Below the pieces are notes generated by a model. That model was given only the letters and a program-made list of their open reading frames with translations, did not search any database and was not told the DNA's origin. This document shows positions 25,972 to 36,638 of a stretch of DNA of 64,000 bases, piece after piece. The DNA is taken from contig NZ_CP050022.2 in assembly GCF_011602485.2 (NCBI RefSeq), forward strand, positions 3,554,001 through 3,618,000, written 5' to 3'. The DNA comes from Bradyrhizobium sp. 1(2017) (GTDB lineage Bacteria; Pseudomonadota; Alphaproteobacteria; Rhizobiales; Xanthobacteraceae). How positions within the stretch are numbered: the first letter of the stretch is position 1; the number at the start of each line of letters is the position of its first letter. Made by a program: the position numbers and the translations under genes.

Positions 25972-27045
25972 ATGAATGACCACACGCGGCTCCGCGACGG
26001 CCATGGGCTGCACGGTGAGCTGGAGGGGTCGATGGCGGCGGTGGCGTTGGCCACCGAACCTTCCGTCCCCGCACAGGCGGGGGGAACCGGCGTCTATGCG
26101 GCGCTGGACCTCGGCACCAACAATTGCCGGCTGCTGATTGCCTGTCCGACCCAGGACGGCTTTCGCGTGGTCGATTCCTTCTCGCGCATCATCCGGCTCG
26201 GCGAGGGCGTTTCGGCCACGGGCTGCATCAGCGACGCCGCGATCGAGCGTGCCATCGCGGCGCTGAGCATCTGCCGCGACAAGATCAATCTGCGGAAGGC
26301 GCGGCGGCTGCGGCTGATTGCGACCGAAGCCTGCCGCGCGGCCTCGAACGCGGAAGGTTTCCGCAGCCGTGTCGCGGCCGAGACCGGCATCGAGCTCGAG
26401 GTGATCGACCGCGAGACCGAGGCGGCGCTTGCCGTGCTCGGCTGCTCGCCGCTGGTCGACCCCAGAGGCCGTGGTGCGATCCTGTTCGACATCGGCGGCG
26501 GCTCGACCGAGCTGGTGCGGATCGAACGCGACCGGGAAAACCCGGAGCCGCGGATCCGGGCCTGGATGTCGATCCCCTTCGGCGTCGTCACGCTTGCCGA
26601 GCAGTTCGGCGGCCGCGACGTCACGCCGGAGATCTATGCCGCAATGGAGCGCGAGGTCGCCAATCACGTCGCGCCATTTGCGGCGGAACACGGCCGCGAC
26701 CTCGCGGACATGCATCTGCTGGGCACGTCGGGCACGGTGACCACGCTCGCCGGCATCCATCTCAATCTGGCGCGCTACGACCGCCGCCGCATCGACAGCA
26801 TCTGGATGAACGATGCCGACGTCACCGCGACCATCAACAAGCTGCTCGGCATGAGCTACGAGGAACGCGCCGGCAACAACTGCATCAGCGTCGAACGCGC
26901 CGATCTCGTGCTGGCCGGCTGCGCCATCCTCGACGCCATCAGGCATGCTTTCCCGCTGCCGCGGCTGCGCGTCGCCGACCGCGGCTTGCGCGAGGGCATG
27001 CTGGTCGAGATGATGCGCGAGGACGGCGCGCTCAGGAGCTGGTGA
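25972..27045 (+). CDS. Ppx/GppA-family exopolyphosphatase/pppGpp phosphatase
   Basis: 357 residues from ATG 25972 (MNDHTRLRDGHG). The actin-fold ATPase/phosphatase motifs are YAALDLGTNNCRLLIA, the second phosphate loop ILFDIGGGSTELVRI, and HLLGTSGTVTTLAGI. The protein lacks the long C-terminal HD domain of gamma-proteobacterial Ppx and is the short alphaproteobacterial type. It hydrolyses polyphosphate or pppGpp, linking it to the stringent response. The rlmE gene begins one base after its stop region (TGAGATGG), as in many alphaproteobacteria, so they form a two-gene operon. An upstream extension to 25798 lacks motifs and is probably leader. Confidence 0.9.
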   Translation: MNDHTRLRDGHGLHGELEGSMAAVALATEPSVPAQAGGTGVYAALDLGTNNCRLLIACPTQDGFRVVDSFSRIIRLGEGVSATGCISDAAIERAIAALSICRDKINLRKARRLRLIATEACRAASNAEGFRSRVAAETGIELEVIDRETEAALAVLGCSPLVDPRGRGAILFDIGGGSTELVRIERDRENPEPRIRAWMSIPFGVVTLAEQFGGRDVTPEIYAAMEREVANHVAPFAAEHGRDLADMHLLGTSGTVTTLAGIHLNLARYDRRRIDSIWMNDADVTATINKLLGMSYEERAGNNCISVERADLVLAGCAILDAIRHAFPLPRLRVADRGLREGMLVEMMREDGALRSW

Positions 27046-27046
27046 G

Positions 27047-27763
27047 ATGGCCAAGGACACCACCGGCCGCTTGCACGTTCAGGTCAAGACCGGCGGCAAG
27101 CGCAAATTGTCGTCGAAGCTGTGGCTGGAGCGGCAGCTCAACGATCCCTATGTCGCGAAAGCCAAGGCGGCGGGCTATCGCTCGCGCGCGGCGTTCAAGC
27201 TCCTGGAGATCGACGACAAGTTTCGTCTGCTGAAATCGGGCATGGCCGTGGTCGATCTTGGCGCGGCGCCCGGCGGCTGGAGCCAGATCGCGGCCAAGCG
27301 CGTCGGCTCCACCGAAGGCAAGGGCAAGGTCGTCGCGATCGATCTGTTGGAAATGCCGGAGATTCCCGGCGTCGATTTCGCCCAGCTCGACTTCATGGAC
27401 AACGACGCCCCCGGGAAGCTCACCGCGATGCTGGGCGGCGGCGCCGACGTCGTGATGTCCGACATGGCCGCCAACACCACCGGCCACCGCAAGACCGATC
27501 AGCTTCGCATCGTCGGCCTGGTCGAGACCGCCGCGGCCTTTGCTTGCGACGTGCTCAAGCCCGGCGGCACGTTCCTAGCAAAGACCTTCCAGAGCGGCGC
27601 CGATGCCGAACTGCTCGCCCAGCTCAAGCGCGACTTTGCGACGGTGCGTCACGTCAAGCCCGCGGCGAGCCGGCAGGATTCGTCCGAGCGCTACGTGCTG
27701 GCGACGGGATTTCGGGGCGCTCCCGGGCACGAGCCGTACGTATCCTCTCGATCAGATGGCTAG
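27047..27763 (+). CDS. rlmE: 23S rRNA (uridine-2'-O-)-methyltransferase RlmE (FtsJ/RrmJ)
   Basis: 238 residues. The SAM-binding motif is VVDLGAAPGGWSQ; the K-D-K-E catalytic tetrad is visible as the Lys in SRAAFKLLEID, the Asp in VMSDMAANTTGH, the Lys in TFLAKTFQ and the Glu in SSERYVLA. It methylates the 2'-O of U2552 of 23S rRNA late in large-subunit assembly. It is the second gene of the ppx-rlmE pair. Its TAG stop (27761-27763) overlaps the stop of the convergent RTX gene through the palindrome CTAG. Confidence 0.95.
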   Translation: MAKDTTGRLHVQVKTGGKRKLSSKLWLERQLNDPYVAKAKAAGYRSRAAFKLLEIDDKFRLLKSGMAVVDLGAAPGGWSQIAAKRVGSTEGKGKVVAIDLLEMPEIPGVDFAQLDFMDNDAPGKLTAMLGGGADVVMSDMAANTTGHRKTDQLRIVGLVETAAAFACDVLKPGGTFLAKTFQSGADAELLAQLKRDFATVRHVKPAASRQDSSERYVLATGFRGAPGHEPYVSSRSDG

Positions 27764-29373
27764 GCGAACAGAAAATCATTCGCGCTCAGGTTTACAATTC
27801 CTGCGATCGTGAGGTCGTTATTTGCATCGAAGTGAATGATGGTGTCTCCCGCGGTGACCTCGATGCTCAAATCGTCAAGGGCGTGGATGTCATTCGCTCC
27901 CAAGGCCGTGAGGTCGATTTTATCGCGCCCCTCTTGGAAATCGGCCGTGTCATGCCCGTTCTGGGCGGCAAAGACGAACGTATCCGCGCCGTATCCGCCA
28001 AACATGCCGTCGTTCCCGATGCCGCTCACGAGGGTATCGTTGCCATCGCCTCCATTGAGGACATTTCCCGACCCACCGAACACTGTGAGTTGGTCATTGC
28101 CGGTACCGCCAGTGAGGAAGCTCGATCCGAGCGAACCTGGCGCAACGGTTGCGGTCAGGACATCGTTTCCAGCGCCGCCATTCAGGCGGTTCTCGGCAGT
28201 AGAATTGTCTGTAACCGCAGGATCAGGAGTTGCCGAAAGAAACGCAGTGAGCTGGTCATCTCCAGCGCCGCCATTCAGAACGTTCGCGACATCGTATAGA
28301 GCTTGCGCCGGACCAAATCCACCGTGAGCTACAGCGTCGAGATGCGCCGTGAGATTGTCTCGTCCAGTGCCTCCCTCGAGCTGATTGAGTGCGTGAACAA
28401 ACCCGCCAAGCGCGGTGGAGTTCGCGATCAGACTGTCATTGCCGCTCCCGCCATCCAGATAATTCGTGACATCCGTGACGGCGTTCTCTCCATCGGTCGA
28501 ATGAGACGCCTCGAGAGTGTCGTCACCGTCATCGCCCCAGAGCTGGTTGATACCTACCGGAGTTCCGGCATTGGAGTCGGTCAGGTTGAGGGCGTGCAGG
28601 ACGTCGTTGCCCCGGCCACCGTGCAGCTCATTGGTGACCAAATCGGTTTGATTGGATACGCCCTCGGCGTTTGCATTCAATTCATCGTTGCCGGTTCCAC
28701 CGAAGAGCACGTTGCTGGCTGTGCCGTGGAGCGCAGAGAATTCCGTTTCAGCATGAGCGGTGACGTGGTCATTGCCCGAACCGCCGTCGATGATGTTCAA
28801 GGCGATACTGTTTCCGAAGGCGTTGCGACCATCGGCAACGGCGTTGATGGTATCGTTGCCGCTTCCGCCGATCACATCGGTCCTTACCGTTACATCTCCG
28901 AGCACAGGAAGCGCCACATTTGCCGTGGCGCTGATAGTGTCGTTCCCCGTGCCGCCATTGAGCAGCACATCCGCGACCTGCTCCGGGCTCTGAGGCGTGA
29001 TCCCACCTTGGAGAGTGACGGTCGCATTGAGGTCGTCGTTGCCTGTTCCACCGAACTGAATCGCAAGTCCATGCAAGGGCGCATCGCCCTGAAGCGCGAC
29101 GATGATATTGGTTGTCAAAGTGTCGTCGCCGCTGCCGCCGATCAATGCTGTCCGGTTGAATGCGCTGTCCAAGTGATCGTTGCCGGCAAGTCCCAACACA
29201 ATGTCGCCTTCGGCACGCGCGCTCAGGACATCGTCGTGTCTGCTGCCGATGATCAAACTGTTGACCGGGTCCAAGAGGGAGAGCCAGTCAAAGGTTGAAA
29301 AATCTGCGAGAGTTCCGTCGATTCCGACCGATTGTTGAGCGACCTGGCTTTTTGTTTGAATGGTATACGCCAT
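27760..29373 (-). CDS. RTX calcium-binding secreted protein with interspersed repeats
   Basis: 537 residues from ATG 29373, with AGGGAGA upstream. After a 45-residue start without signal peptide, the protein consists of about ten units, each with one RTX nonapeptide (such as GGSGNDTINA, GGTGNDELNA, GGAGDDQLTA) followed by about 25-35 non-RTX residues that often end with a hydrophobic strand before the next GG. Only near the C-terminus do nonapeptides cluster, followed by ADTFVFAAQNGHDTADFQEG and KIDLTALG, the type I secretion-associated C-terminal region. No enzymatic domain is seen. It should be exported unfolded by a type I secretion system encoded elsewhere and fold with calcium outside the cell; function unknown. 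Confidence 0.88.
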   Translation of the reverse strand: MAYTIQTKSQVAQQSVGIDGTLADFSTFDWLSLLDPVNSLIIGSRHDDVLSARAEGDIVLGLAGNDHLDSAFNRTALIGGSGDDTLTTNIIVALQGDAPLHGLAIQFGGTGNDDLNATVTLQGGITPQSPEQVADVLLNGGTGNDTISATANVALPVLGDVTVRTDVIGGSGNDTINAVADGRNAFGNSIALNIIDGGSGNDHVTAHAETEFSALHGTASNVLFGGTGNDELNANAEGVSNQTDLVTNELHGGRGNDVLHALNLTDSNAGTPVGINQLWGDDGDDTLEASHSTDGENAVTDVTNYLDGGSGNDSLIANSTALGGFVHALNQLEGGTGRDNLTAHLDAVAHGGFGPAQALYDVANVLNGGAGDDQLTAFLSATPDPAVTDNSTAENRLNGGAGNDVLTATVAPGSLGSSFLTGGTGNDQLTVFGGSGNVLNGGDGNDTLVSGIGNDGMFGGYGADTFVFAAQNGHDTADFQEGRDKIDLTALGANDIHALDDLSIEVTAGDTIIHFDANNDLTIAGIVNLSANDFLFA

Positions 29374-29747
29374 GTTTTTCTCCCTGGGGGATCGGATAGC
29401 GAGGTCAACAAAACGCGGCGCCGGCATTCAATCCCACAAAGCGCGATTGCAACCGAACAATCGGTTCGCGCGCTGCCGCTCCACGAATTCCGCGCGTCGG
29501 AGCGCCACCGGGCCTGTCGCCGCCGGTCTGCATCGCTCTTCCCGTTGGGTTTCCGCCGCCAAAGAAGTCAATCGCTGCGAATTTTCCGCAGGTGGCGTCA
29601 TTAAATCAAAAGTTGAATTAATGTCTAATCACATTTAATGTGCTTGATTTAAATGGGAGCAAATTAAATATTGCCGCGTTGGGTGATTTGATCCGCGCGA
29701 TCCCAACGCAGGGAACGTCTGCGTCGCCCGCAAACGCGAGCAATGGC
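29374..29747. other. Intergenic region, AT-rich, with nested inverted repeats
   Basis: This 374-base gap separates the RTX gene (starting leftward) from the 3' end of the DHA2 exporter. From about 29595 to 29680 it is strikingly AT-rich for this genome. TTAAATCAA (29601-29609) pairs with TTGATTTAA (29644-29652), and inside that CACATT-T-AATGTG (29630-29642) is a perfect inverted repeat. It may be the promoter/operator zone of the RTX gene or a cruciform. No convincing small gene was found. Confidence 0.5.
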
Positions 29748-31238
29748 CTATCCCAGCCTTTGATCCCGCACGTTCTGTGTGTCCTCGCTCGCCGCCTTGA
29801 CGGCCGCCTTCTCCGCGCCCTTGCCGGCGCCCTTGCGGCTGGCGATTTCCACGGCCTTGCGGCCGGAGATCTCGTGGCCGGCGTCGGCCGGCATCTGCCA
29901 GAAGAACCAGCTCGAGGCCGCCGAGGTCAGGCCCACCACGACGAAGGCCGGCATGAACACGGCGGCGTTGAGCTCGCTGACATGGCTGAACCACATCGTC
30001 GTCTCGACGCAGGCCGCGCCGACCGCGACGCCGGCGGAGACTGCGAGTTGCTGGTTGACGCTGACGAGCGTGGTGGCACGGCTCATCTGCGCGGTCTCGA
30101 CGTCGGCATAGGCCACCGTGTTGATCGCGGTGAACTCGAGCGAACGGAAGAAGCCGCCGACCACCAGGATGACCATGATGATGAGCAGCGGCGTCGTCAC
30201 GGTGAACAGCGCACAGACGCCCAGGAAGAACGCGCTGACGATCGCGTTCACGGTCATCAGATTGCGGAAGCCGAAGGTGCGGATGAGGCGCGCGGCCAGC
30301 GTCTTCATGCCCATGGCGCCGAGCGAGGACGCGAAGGTGACGAGGCCGGAATGGAACGGCGACAGGCCGAAGCCGATCTGCATCAACAGCGGCAGCAGGA
30401 AGGGCAGCGCGCCGATGCCGAGCCGGAACAGGAAGCCGCCGTAGATCGCCGCGCGCAGCGTCGGCAGCTTCAGGAGCGAGAAGTCCAGCACCGGCGATCC
30501 GGTCTTACGCGCGTGCAGGACATACAGAGTCATTGAGATCGCGCCGCCCACGACCAGGGCCGCAACCGTGCTCCAGGGCAGCAAATTGAGCCCGGCGACC
30601 GACAGGCCGAACGCGATGCCGGCAAGCCCGATGCCCGCGAGCACCATGCCGTAGAGATCGAACGGCTCCTGCGTCTCGCTCTTGATGGGATCGATGAACT
30701 TCAACGCCATGAAGATGCCGAGCAGCCCGATCGGGATGTTGATCAGGAAGATCCAGTGCCAGGAGGCGTAGGTCGTGATGAAGCCGCCGAGCGGCGGCCC
30801 GATCACGGGGCCGATCAGGGCAGGGACCGTCACCCAGGCCATCGCATTGACCAGCGCGCTCTTGTCGACCGAGCGCAGCAGCACGAGCCGCCCGACCGGC
30901 GTCATCATCGCCCCGCCCATGCCCTGCAGGATGCGCGCGAACACGAAATCGGTCACCGAGGTCGAGAGCGCGCAGCCGACCGAGCCGACCATGAACACGC
31001 CGACCGCGATCGCGAACACCATGCGCGCGCCGAACCGGTCGGCGGTCCATCCGCTCGCCGGGATGAACACCGCGAGCGACAAGAGGTAGGAGGTGATCGC
31101 GAGCTTCAGCGTCAGCGGGCTCGTGCCGATGTCGGCCGCGATCGCCGGCAGCGAGGTGGCGATCACCGTGGAGTCCATGTTCTCCATGAAGAGAGCAGTG
31201 GCCACGATCAGCGGGATGACGCGTTGCTTGTCGACCAT
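29748..31238 (-). CDS. DHA2-family MFS multidrug exporter (EmrB/QacA type)
   Basis: 496 residues with about 14 predicted helices. The first helix carries FMENMDSTVIATSLPAIA, the acidic motif D1 of 14-helix drug:proton antiporters; motif A appears as GWTADRFGARMVF and motif C as ALIGPVIGPPLGGFITTY. The C-terminal tail is cytoplasmic and lysine/alanine-rich (ASRKGAGKGAEKAAVKAA). It probably exports hydrophobic compounds, but no EmrA-type adaptor is adjacent, so it may work alone across the inner membrane. No regulator gene is next to it; the upstream gap contains a repeat element. Confidence 0.9.
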   Translation of the reverse strand: MVDKQRVIPLIVATALFMENMDSTVIATSLPAIAADIGTSPLTLKLAITSYLLSLAVFIPASGWTADRFGARMVFAIAVGVFMVGSVGCALSTSVTDFVFARILQGMGGAMMTPVGRLVLLRSVDKSALVNAMAWVTVPALIGPVIGPPLGGFITTYASWHWIFLINIPIGLLGIFMALKFIDPIKSETQEPFDLYGMVLAGIGLAGIAFGLSVAGLNLLPWSTVAALVVGGAISMTLYVLHARKTGSPVLDFSLLKLPTLRAAIYGGFLFRLGIGALPFLLPLLMQIGFGLSPFHSGLVTFASSLGAMGMKTLAARLIRTFGFRNLMTVNAIVSAFFLGVCALFTVTTPLLIIMVILVVGGFFRSLEFTAINTVAYADVETAQMSRATTLVSVNQQLAVSAGVAVGAACVETTMWFSHVSELNAAVFMPAFVVVGLTSAASSWFFWQMPADAGHEISGRKAVEIASRKGAGKGAEKAAVKAASEDTQNVRDQRLG

Positions 31239-33187
<1,949 letters not shown>

Positions 33188-33213
33188 TCCTCGGTCGCGG
33201 ATTCAACTCCGCT

Positions 33214-33350
33214 CTCGTGCCCCGGACGCAGCGCAGCACCACTTCGGTGATGCGCTGCAGAGACGGGCCTATGTCTCCGAATGTTGCCATTTTGCTTTCC
33301 GGGTCCCGGATCTGCGCAGCAACGTTTCACGTTGCAGCGCGTGCGCCTCT
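33214..33350. repeat. Decayed CCCCGGACGCAGCGCAGCA-type repeat
   Basis: CGTGCCCCGGACGCAGCGCA and the following GATGCGCTGCAGAGACGGG, CCTATGTCTC and GGGTCCCGGATCTGCG segments resemble a scrambled copy of a Bradyrhizobium intergenic repeat in which CCCCGGACGCGGCGCAGC ends flank GGGGCCCATGTCTC. The match is partial and the right end is unclear. It fills most of the 248-base gap between guaB and the oxidoreductase gene. Confidence 0.4.
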
Positions 33351-33435
33351 GCGTCCAACCGCTCCATCGCTTTTGTATTGACGCGCCTCGCTGCCTCCGC
33401 TTCCGTTCGCGCCGAAGTAAAATCAGGAGGAAGCC

Positions 33436-34458
33436 ATGTCCCAAGCCAAACGCATCGTTCTCGCCGCGCGTCCCGTCGGCGAGCCAAAGCCGTCCGATTT
33501 CCGCATCGAGGAATTCGCGGTGCCGACGCCTGCGGCAGGCGAGGTGTTGCTGCGCACGATCTGGCTCTCGCTCGATCCCTATATGCGCGGGCGCATGAGC
33601 GATGGTCCGTCCTACGCCGCACCGGTGCCGATCGGCGGCGTCATGGAAGGCGAGGCGGTCAGCGAGGTCGCGGCGTCCAACAATCCTGATTTCGCCAAGG
33701 GCGACATCGTCCGCATCCGCTCCGGCTGGCAGACGCATGCGATCTCCAACGGCAAGGGACTGATCAAGGTCGATCCGAAGCTCGGGCCGATCTCGACGTC
33801 CATCGGCGTGCTCGGCATGCCCGGCATGACCGCCTATACGGGCCTGCTCGACATCGGCAAGCCGCAACAAGGCGAGACCGTCGTCGTCGCCGGCGCCTCC
33901 GGCGCGGTCGGCTCGGCGGTCGGGCAGATCGCGAAGATCAAGGGCGCTCGCGCGGTCGGCATCGCCGGCGGCAAGGACAAGTGCGACTACGTGGTGAAGG
34001 AGCTCGGCTTCGACGAGTGTCTCGATCACCGCGAGACCGATTTTCCGGCCAAGCTGAAGTTCGCCTGCCCGAAGGGCATCGACGTCTATTTCGAGAATGT
34101 CGGCGGCGCCGTGTTCGAGGCAGTCTTCCCGCTGCTCAATCCGTTCGCGCGCGTGCCGGTCTGCGGCCTGATCGCCCATTACAACGACACCGAGGCTAAG
34201 CCGCCGAAATGGGCCGCCTCCATGATGCGCGCGACCCTGACCAAGCGGCTGACCTTCCGCGGCTTCATCGTGTCCGACTTCGCCGCCCGCCATGGCGACT
34301 TCCTGCGGGACATGTCGGCCTGGGTCCGCGAGGGCAAGGTCAAGTACAAGGAGTTCGTCACGGAGGGCCTGGATAGCGCTCCCGGCGCCTTCATGGGCCT
34401 TTTGAAGGGCGCCAATTTCGGCAAGCAGTTGGTGCGGGTGGGGCCGGACAAGGCTTAG
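33436..34458 (+). CDS. NADP-dependent oxidoreductase, zinc-independent MDR family (CurA/PTGR-like)
   Basis: 340 residues. The N-terminus LAARPVGEPKPSDFRIEEF, the segment WLSLDPYMRGRMSD and the cofactor loop VVAGASGAVGSAVGQIAKIKG, followed by CDYVVKELGFDECLDHR and YFENVGGAVFEAVFP, identify the medium-chain dehydrogenase/reductase subgroup of leukotriene B4 12-hydroxydehydrogenase, prostaglandin reductase and E. coli CurA. These reduce the double bond of alpha,beta-unsaturated ketones or aldehydes with NADPH, often as detoxification. There are no zinc ligands. An AGGAGGAAGCC ribosome-binding site precedes the start. The gene stands alone between guaB and a small membrane-protein gene. Confidence 0.92.
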   Translation: MSQAKRIVLAARPVGEPKPSDFRIEEFAVPTPAAGEVLLRTIWLSLDPYMRGRMSDGPSYAAPVPIGGVMEGEAVSEVAASNNPDFAKGDIVRIRSGWQTHAISNGKGLIKVDPKLGPISTSIGVLGMPGMTAYTGLLDIGKPQQGETVVVAGASGAVGSAVGQIAKIKGARAVGIAGGKDKCDYVVKELGFDECLDHRETDFPAKLKFACPKGIDVYFENVGGAVFEAVFPLLNPFARVPVCGLIAHYNDTEAKPPKWAASMMRATLTKRLTFRGFIVSDFAARHGDFLRDMSAWVREGKVKYKEFVTEGLDSAPGAFMGLLKGANFGKQLVRVGPDKA

Positions 34459-34509
34459 CTGTCAGGCCGGAAGCGTCTCCTCAGGGCCTGGAGCGCCATC
34501 GTTGTTGCG

Positions 34510-34526
34510 CCGGCGTCACACGCCGG
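34510..34526 (+). terminator. Hairpin downstream of oxidoreductase gene
   Basis: CCGGCGT-CAC-ACGCCGG is a perfect 7-base stem about 50 bases after the oxidoreductase stop. There is no T-run, so termination would be weak or Rho-assisted. Confidence 0.4.
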
Positions 34527-34559
34527 GCATCGATGGTTAACAAAGAGTAGCCGAACGGC

Positions 34560-34588
34560 CACACTTGCCCGCAAAACCCGCAAGTGTG
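34560..34588. other. Stem-loop in leader of small membrane protein gene
   Basis: CACACTTGC (34560-34568) pairs perfectly with GCAAGTGTG (34580-34588) around an 11-base loop containing CAAAA. It lies about 64 bases before the ATG at 34652 and may be a leader structure, an operator or a terminator lacking a T-tract. Confidence 0.35.
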
Positions 34589-34651
34589 ACCGCCGGTTCA
34601 TTGACGCCAAGTCGAAGGCATTGAATCATCGCGCATATTTTAGGTGTAGCG

Positions 34652-34957
34652 ATGTTAGAGATCAGTGTTTTCTGCGTCATTCTGCTGGCCGCCGGATATT
34701 GGGTGGCGATGTTCGTCATGGGTCGCCACGACGACGTCATTCACGGCAAGTTCGTTCACGACGAGGAGGAGGGCGATTTTGCCCGACCCGCGATGCCGAC
34801 GCCTCCGCCGCCGTTCCCGAAGCGTCCGGTCAAGGCCGGGCCGCCTGGCAGGCAGCTCGTTGCCGATGATGATGAGAGGGCGGGCAAGCCGGTGAACAGC
34901 GCTGCGCTGCAATCCTTGCTCGCCGCGATCCAGCAGGATCTGAAGAGCGTCGCGTAG
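34652..34957 (+). CDS. Small single-pass membrane protein, unknown function
   Basis: 101 residues. One N-terminal hydrophobic helix (ISVFCVILLAAGYWVAMFVM, residues about 3-22) is followed by an acidic and then proline-rich cytoplasmic or periplasmic region (PTPPPPFPKRPVKAGPP) and a short amphipathic C-terminus (SAALQSLLAAIQQDLKSV). The codon usage and composition match neighbouring genes, suggesting a real gene. I do not recognise the family. It is convergent with the metallophosphoesterase gene, one base apart, and the ribosome-binding site is weak. Confidence 0.7.
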   Translation: MLEISVFCVILLAAGYWVAMFVMGRHDDVIHGKFVHDEEEGDFARPAMPTPPPPFPKRPVKAGPPGRQLVADDDERAGKPVNSAALQSLLAAIQQDLKSVA

Positions 34958-34958
34958 G

Positions 34959-35798
34959 TCAGTGCTCGCCCATCTGGGCGAGGATCTCTTCGACGTCGAT
35001 ATCGCGCTGGCCCGCGGCTTTCATGTGGCGGACCTCGACGCTGTTCGGCTGGAAGCGGTACTCGACGAAGCCGGTCTCCTTGATCGCGATGCGGTCCTGT
35101 CGAGAGTCGTTGATCACGAAGCCGGTCGACGGCGCCCAGACGTGCCGGGTGTGGCGATGAGTGAAGTCGCGCCGCTGGTGCACGTGGCCGCTCGCGATCA
35201 GGCGCAGGTCCACATGCGCGAACATCTCGATCAGCCGGGCCCGCGCCGGCTGGGGCACGTAGCGGATCGAGGTCTCCGGCGCCTCTGGGTCGTCAGGCAG
35301 GTTGAGGAACACCGGCTTGTGCAGGAACAGCGCGACTGGCCTGCCATTGGTGCGCGCGATCTCTCGGGACAGCCAGTCGAACTGCTCGGCCTCGAAGCCG
35401 AGCTTCGAATTCATCACCAGCGAGTTCAAGCCGATGAAGCACCAGCCGGCGGCCTCGAACGACCAATGATCTTCGCCCATGATGTCGCAGAATTGCCGGC
35501 GGTGCGCCTCGCTGACCGGGGGCTTCGGCGCAGGCCCGATCGCGGTCGGATTGTCGCCGATGTCGTGATTGCCGGGCAGGTAGCGGCAGGCGACGGGCAG
35601 GGCGTCGTGCAGGCTCTTGGCGAATGCGACGTCGTCGCGGCTGGTGGGGCCATCGAAGGAGACGTCGCCGGTATTGATGACGAGATCGGGCCTGTCAGCG
35701 TCGATATGGTCGCTGACCGTCTCGAAGTTGGCAATCAGGCCGGGGAAGCGCCGGCCGAGATGGCTGTCGGAAATCTGCGTCAGGCGAAATTCGGACAT
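34959..35798 (-). CDS. Metallophosphoesterase (calcineurin-like, CpdA/3',5'-cAMP phosphodiesterase type)
   Basis: 279 residues containing the full set of metal-binding motifs in order: SDSHLG near the N-terminus, NTGDVSFDG, LPGNHDIGD, HKPVF and ASGHVHQ. This is the pattern of class III cyclic-nucleotide phosphodiesterases and related phosphoesterases; cAMP, another cyclic nucleotide, or a phospholipid headgroup are possible substrates. No signal peptide is seen, so it acts in the cytoplasm. The gene is transcribed alone, convergent with the small membrane-protein gene and downstream of another minus-strand membrane-protein gene. Confidence 0.9.
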   Translation of the reverse strand: MSEFRLTQISDSHLGRRFPGLIANFETVSDHIDADRPDLVINTGDVSFDGPTSRDDVAFAKSLHDALPVACRYLPGNHDIGDNPTAIGPAPKPPVSEAHRRQFCDIMGEDHWSFEAAGWCFIGLNSLVMNSKLGFEAEQFDWLSREIARTNGRPVALFLHKPVFLNLPDDPEAPETSIRYVPQPARARLIEMFAHVDLRLIASGHVHQRRDFTHRHTRHVWAPSTGFVINDSRQDRIAIKETGFVEYRFQPNSVEVRHMKAAGQRDIDVEEILAQMGEH

Positions 35799-35868
35799 GG
35801 CCCGATCATAGGCCGGGCCAAACGTCGGAACGATGACGGCGAACGCATCATCCGCGACCGAACAAAGT

Positions 35869-36483
35869 TTAAAGCACGCGGTAGCGGATCGTGTAGCCGT
35901 CCTGCGGAGCGACGGGGCCGGCCAGCGGCGAGGCGATGCGGTCGGCGAGGTGCCATGGGCCGAATTGCTCGCTGCGATGTGGCTCGGCAGGCAGACGGAG
36001 GCGGAATTCGAACGTGCCCTTGCCCGGCAGGTTCACCACGAGCACGCGGTCCGCGGTGCGGTGGTTGAGCGCCACCGCGCCTCGCAGCAGCGCGCGGCCG
36101 TCGGCGAGGTCGCGCACGCCATCGACCAGCGCCAGCGTCTGGTTGCGATCGGTGTGCAGTTCGATCTGGCTGTCGGTCACCCCCGTCAGCATCTCCCTGG
36201 GCATGCGAATCTCGAACTCGACCGCCGGCTTGGACGGGTTGAGGCCAAGATAGGCCAGCGCGGCATGGCGCATGTCGTAGGCGGCGAAGGCGAACAGGAC
36301 GATCGCAGCCAGCGTGGCCAGGCCATGCCTGGCAACGTCACGCCAGGTCCGGTAGCTCAGGCGGAAATAGACCGTCATCGCCAGCGCCACCGCGAGCGCG
36401 GCGGCGATGCCCGCCAGCGCCGACAACAGGAGGCCATGCCGGCCGTCGGCGGATTGGGCGAAAAGGCTCGAGAGGATGTTCAT
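35869..36483 (-). CDS. Membrane protein with extracytoplasmic domain (FixH-like in size), unknown function
   Basis: 204 residues. Two hydrophobic segments occur at about residues 18-40 (LLLSALAGIAAALAVALAMT) and 52-70, then a soluble region of about 130 residues with MPREMLTGVTDSQIELHTDR and LPGKGTFEFRLRLP, suggestive of a beta-sandwich. It is reminiscent of FixH-type proteins but I cannot assign it to that family. Ends TIRYRVL before a TTA-complement stop. It lies upstream of the metallophosphoesterase on the same strand with about 70 bases between. Confidence 0.65.
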   Translation of the reverse strand: MNILSSLFAQSADGRHGLLLSALAGIAAALAVALAMTVYFRLSYRTWRDVARHGLATLAAIVLFAFAAYDMRHAALAYLGLNPSKPAVEFEIRMPREMLTGVTDSQIELHTDRNQTLALVDGVRDLADGRALLRGAVALNHRTADRVLVVNLPGKGTFEFRLRLPAEPHRSEQFGPWHLADRIASPLAGPVAPQDGYTIRYRVL

Positions 36484-36638
36484 GACGGTCTCGTCTCGGT
36501 CCCCGGAGGGACCAAAATCGCTTTGATTATCGACGTTTGGTCGCCAGATCGGGAACGCCGGTTCAAGTCGTTCATTGTCAGGGCCAAAAGTCGCGGCTAA
36601 TGACGGTCGGCGGCAATTCGCCTCGCGGGAAAGTTCCG

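Noticed and set aside
27836..29298. Open frames on the plus strand opposite the RTX gene
   Set aside because: They arise from the repeat periodicity of the RTX gene and have no motif or start context.
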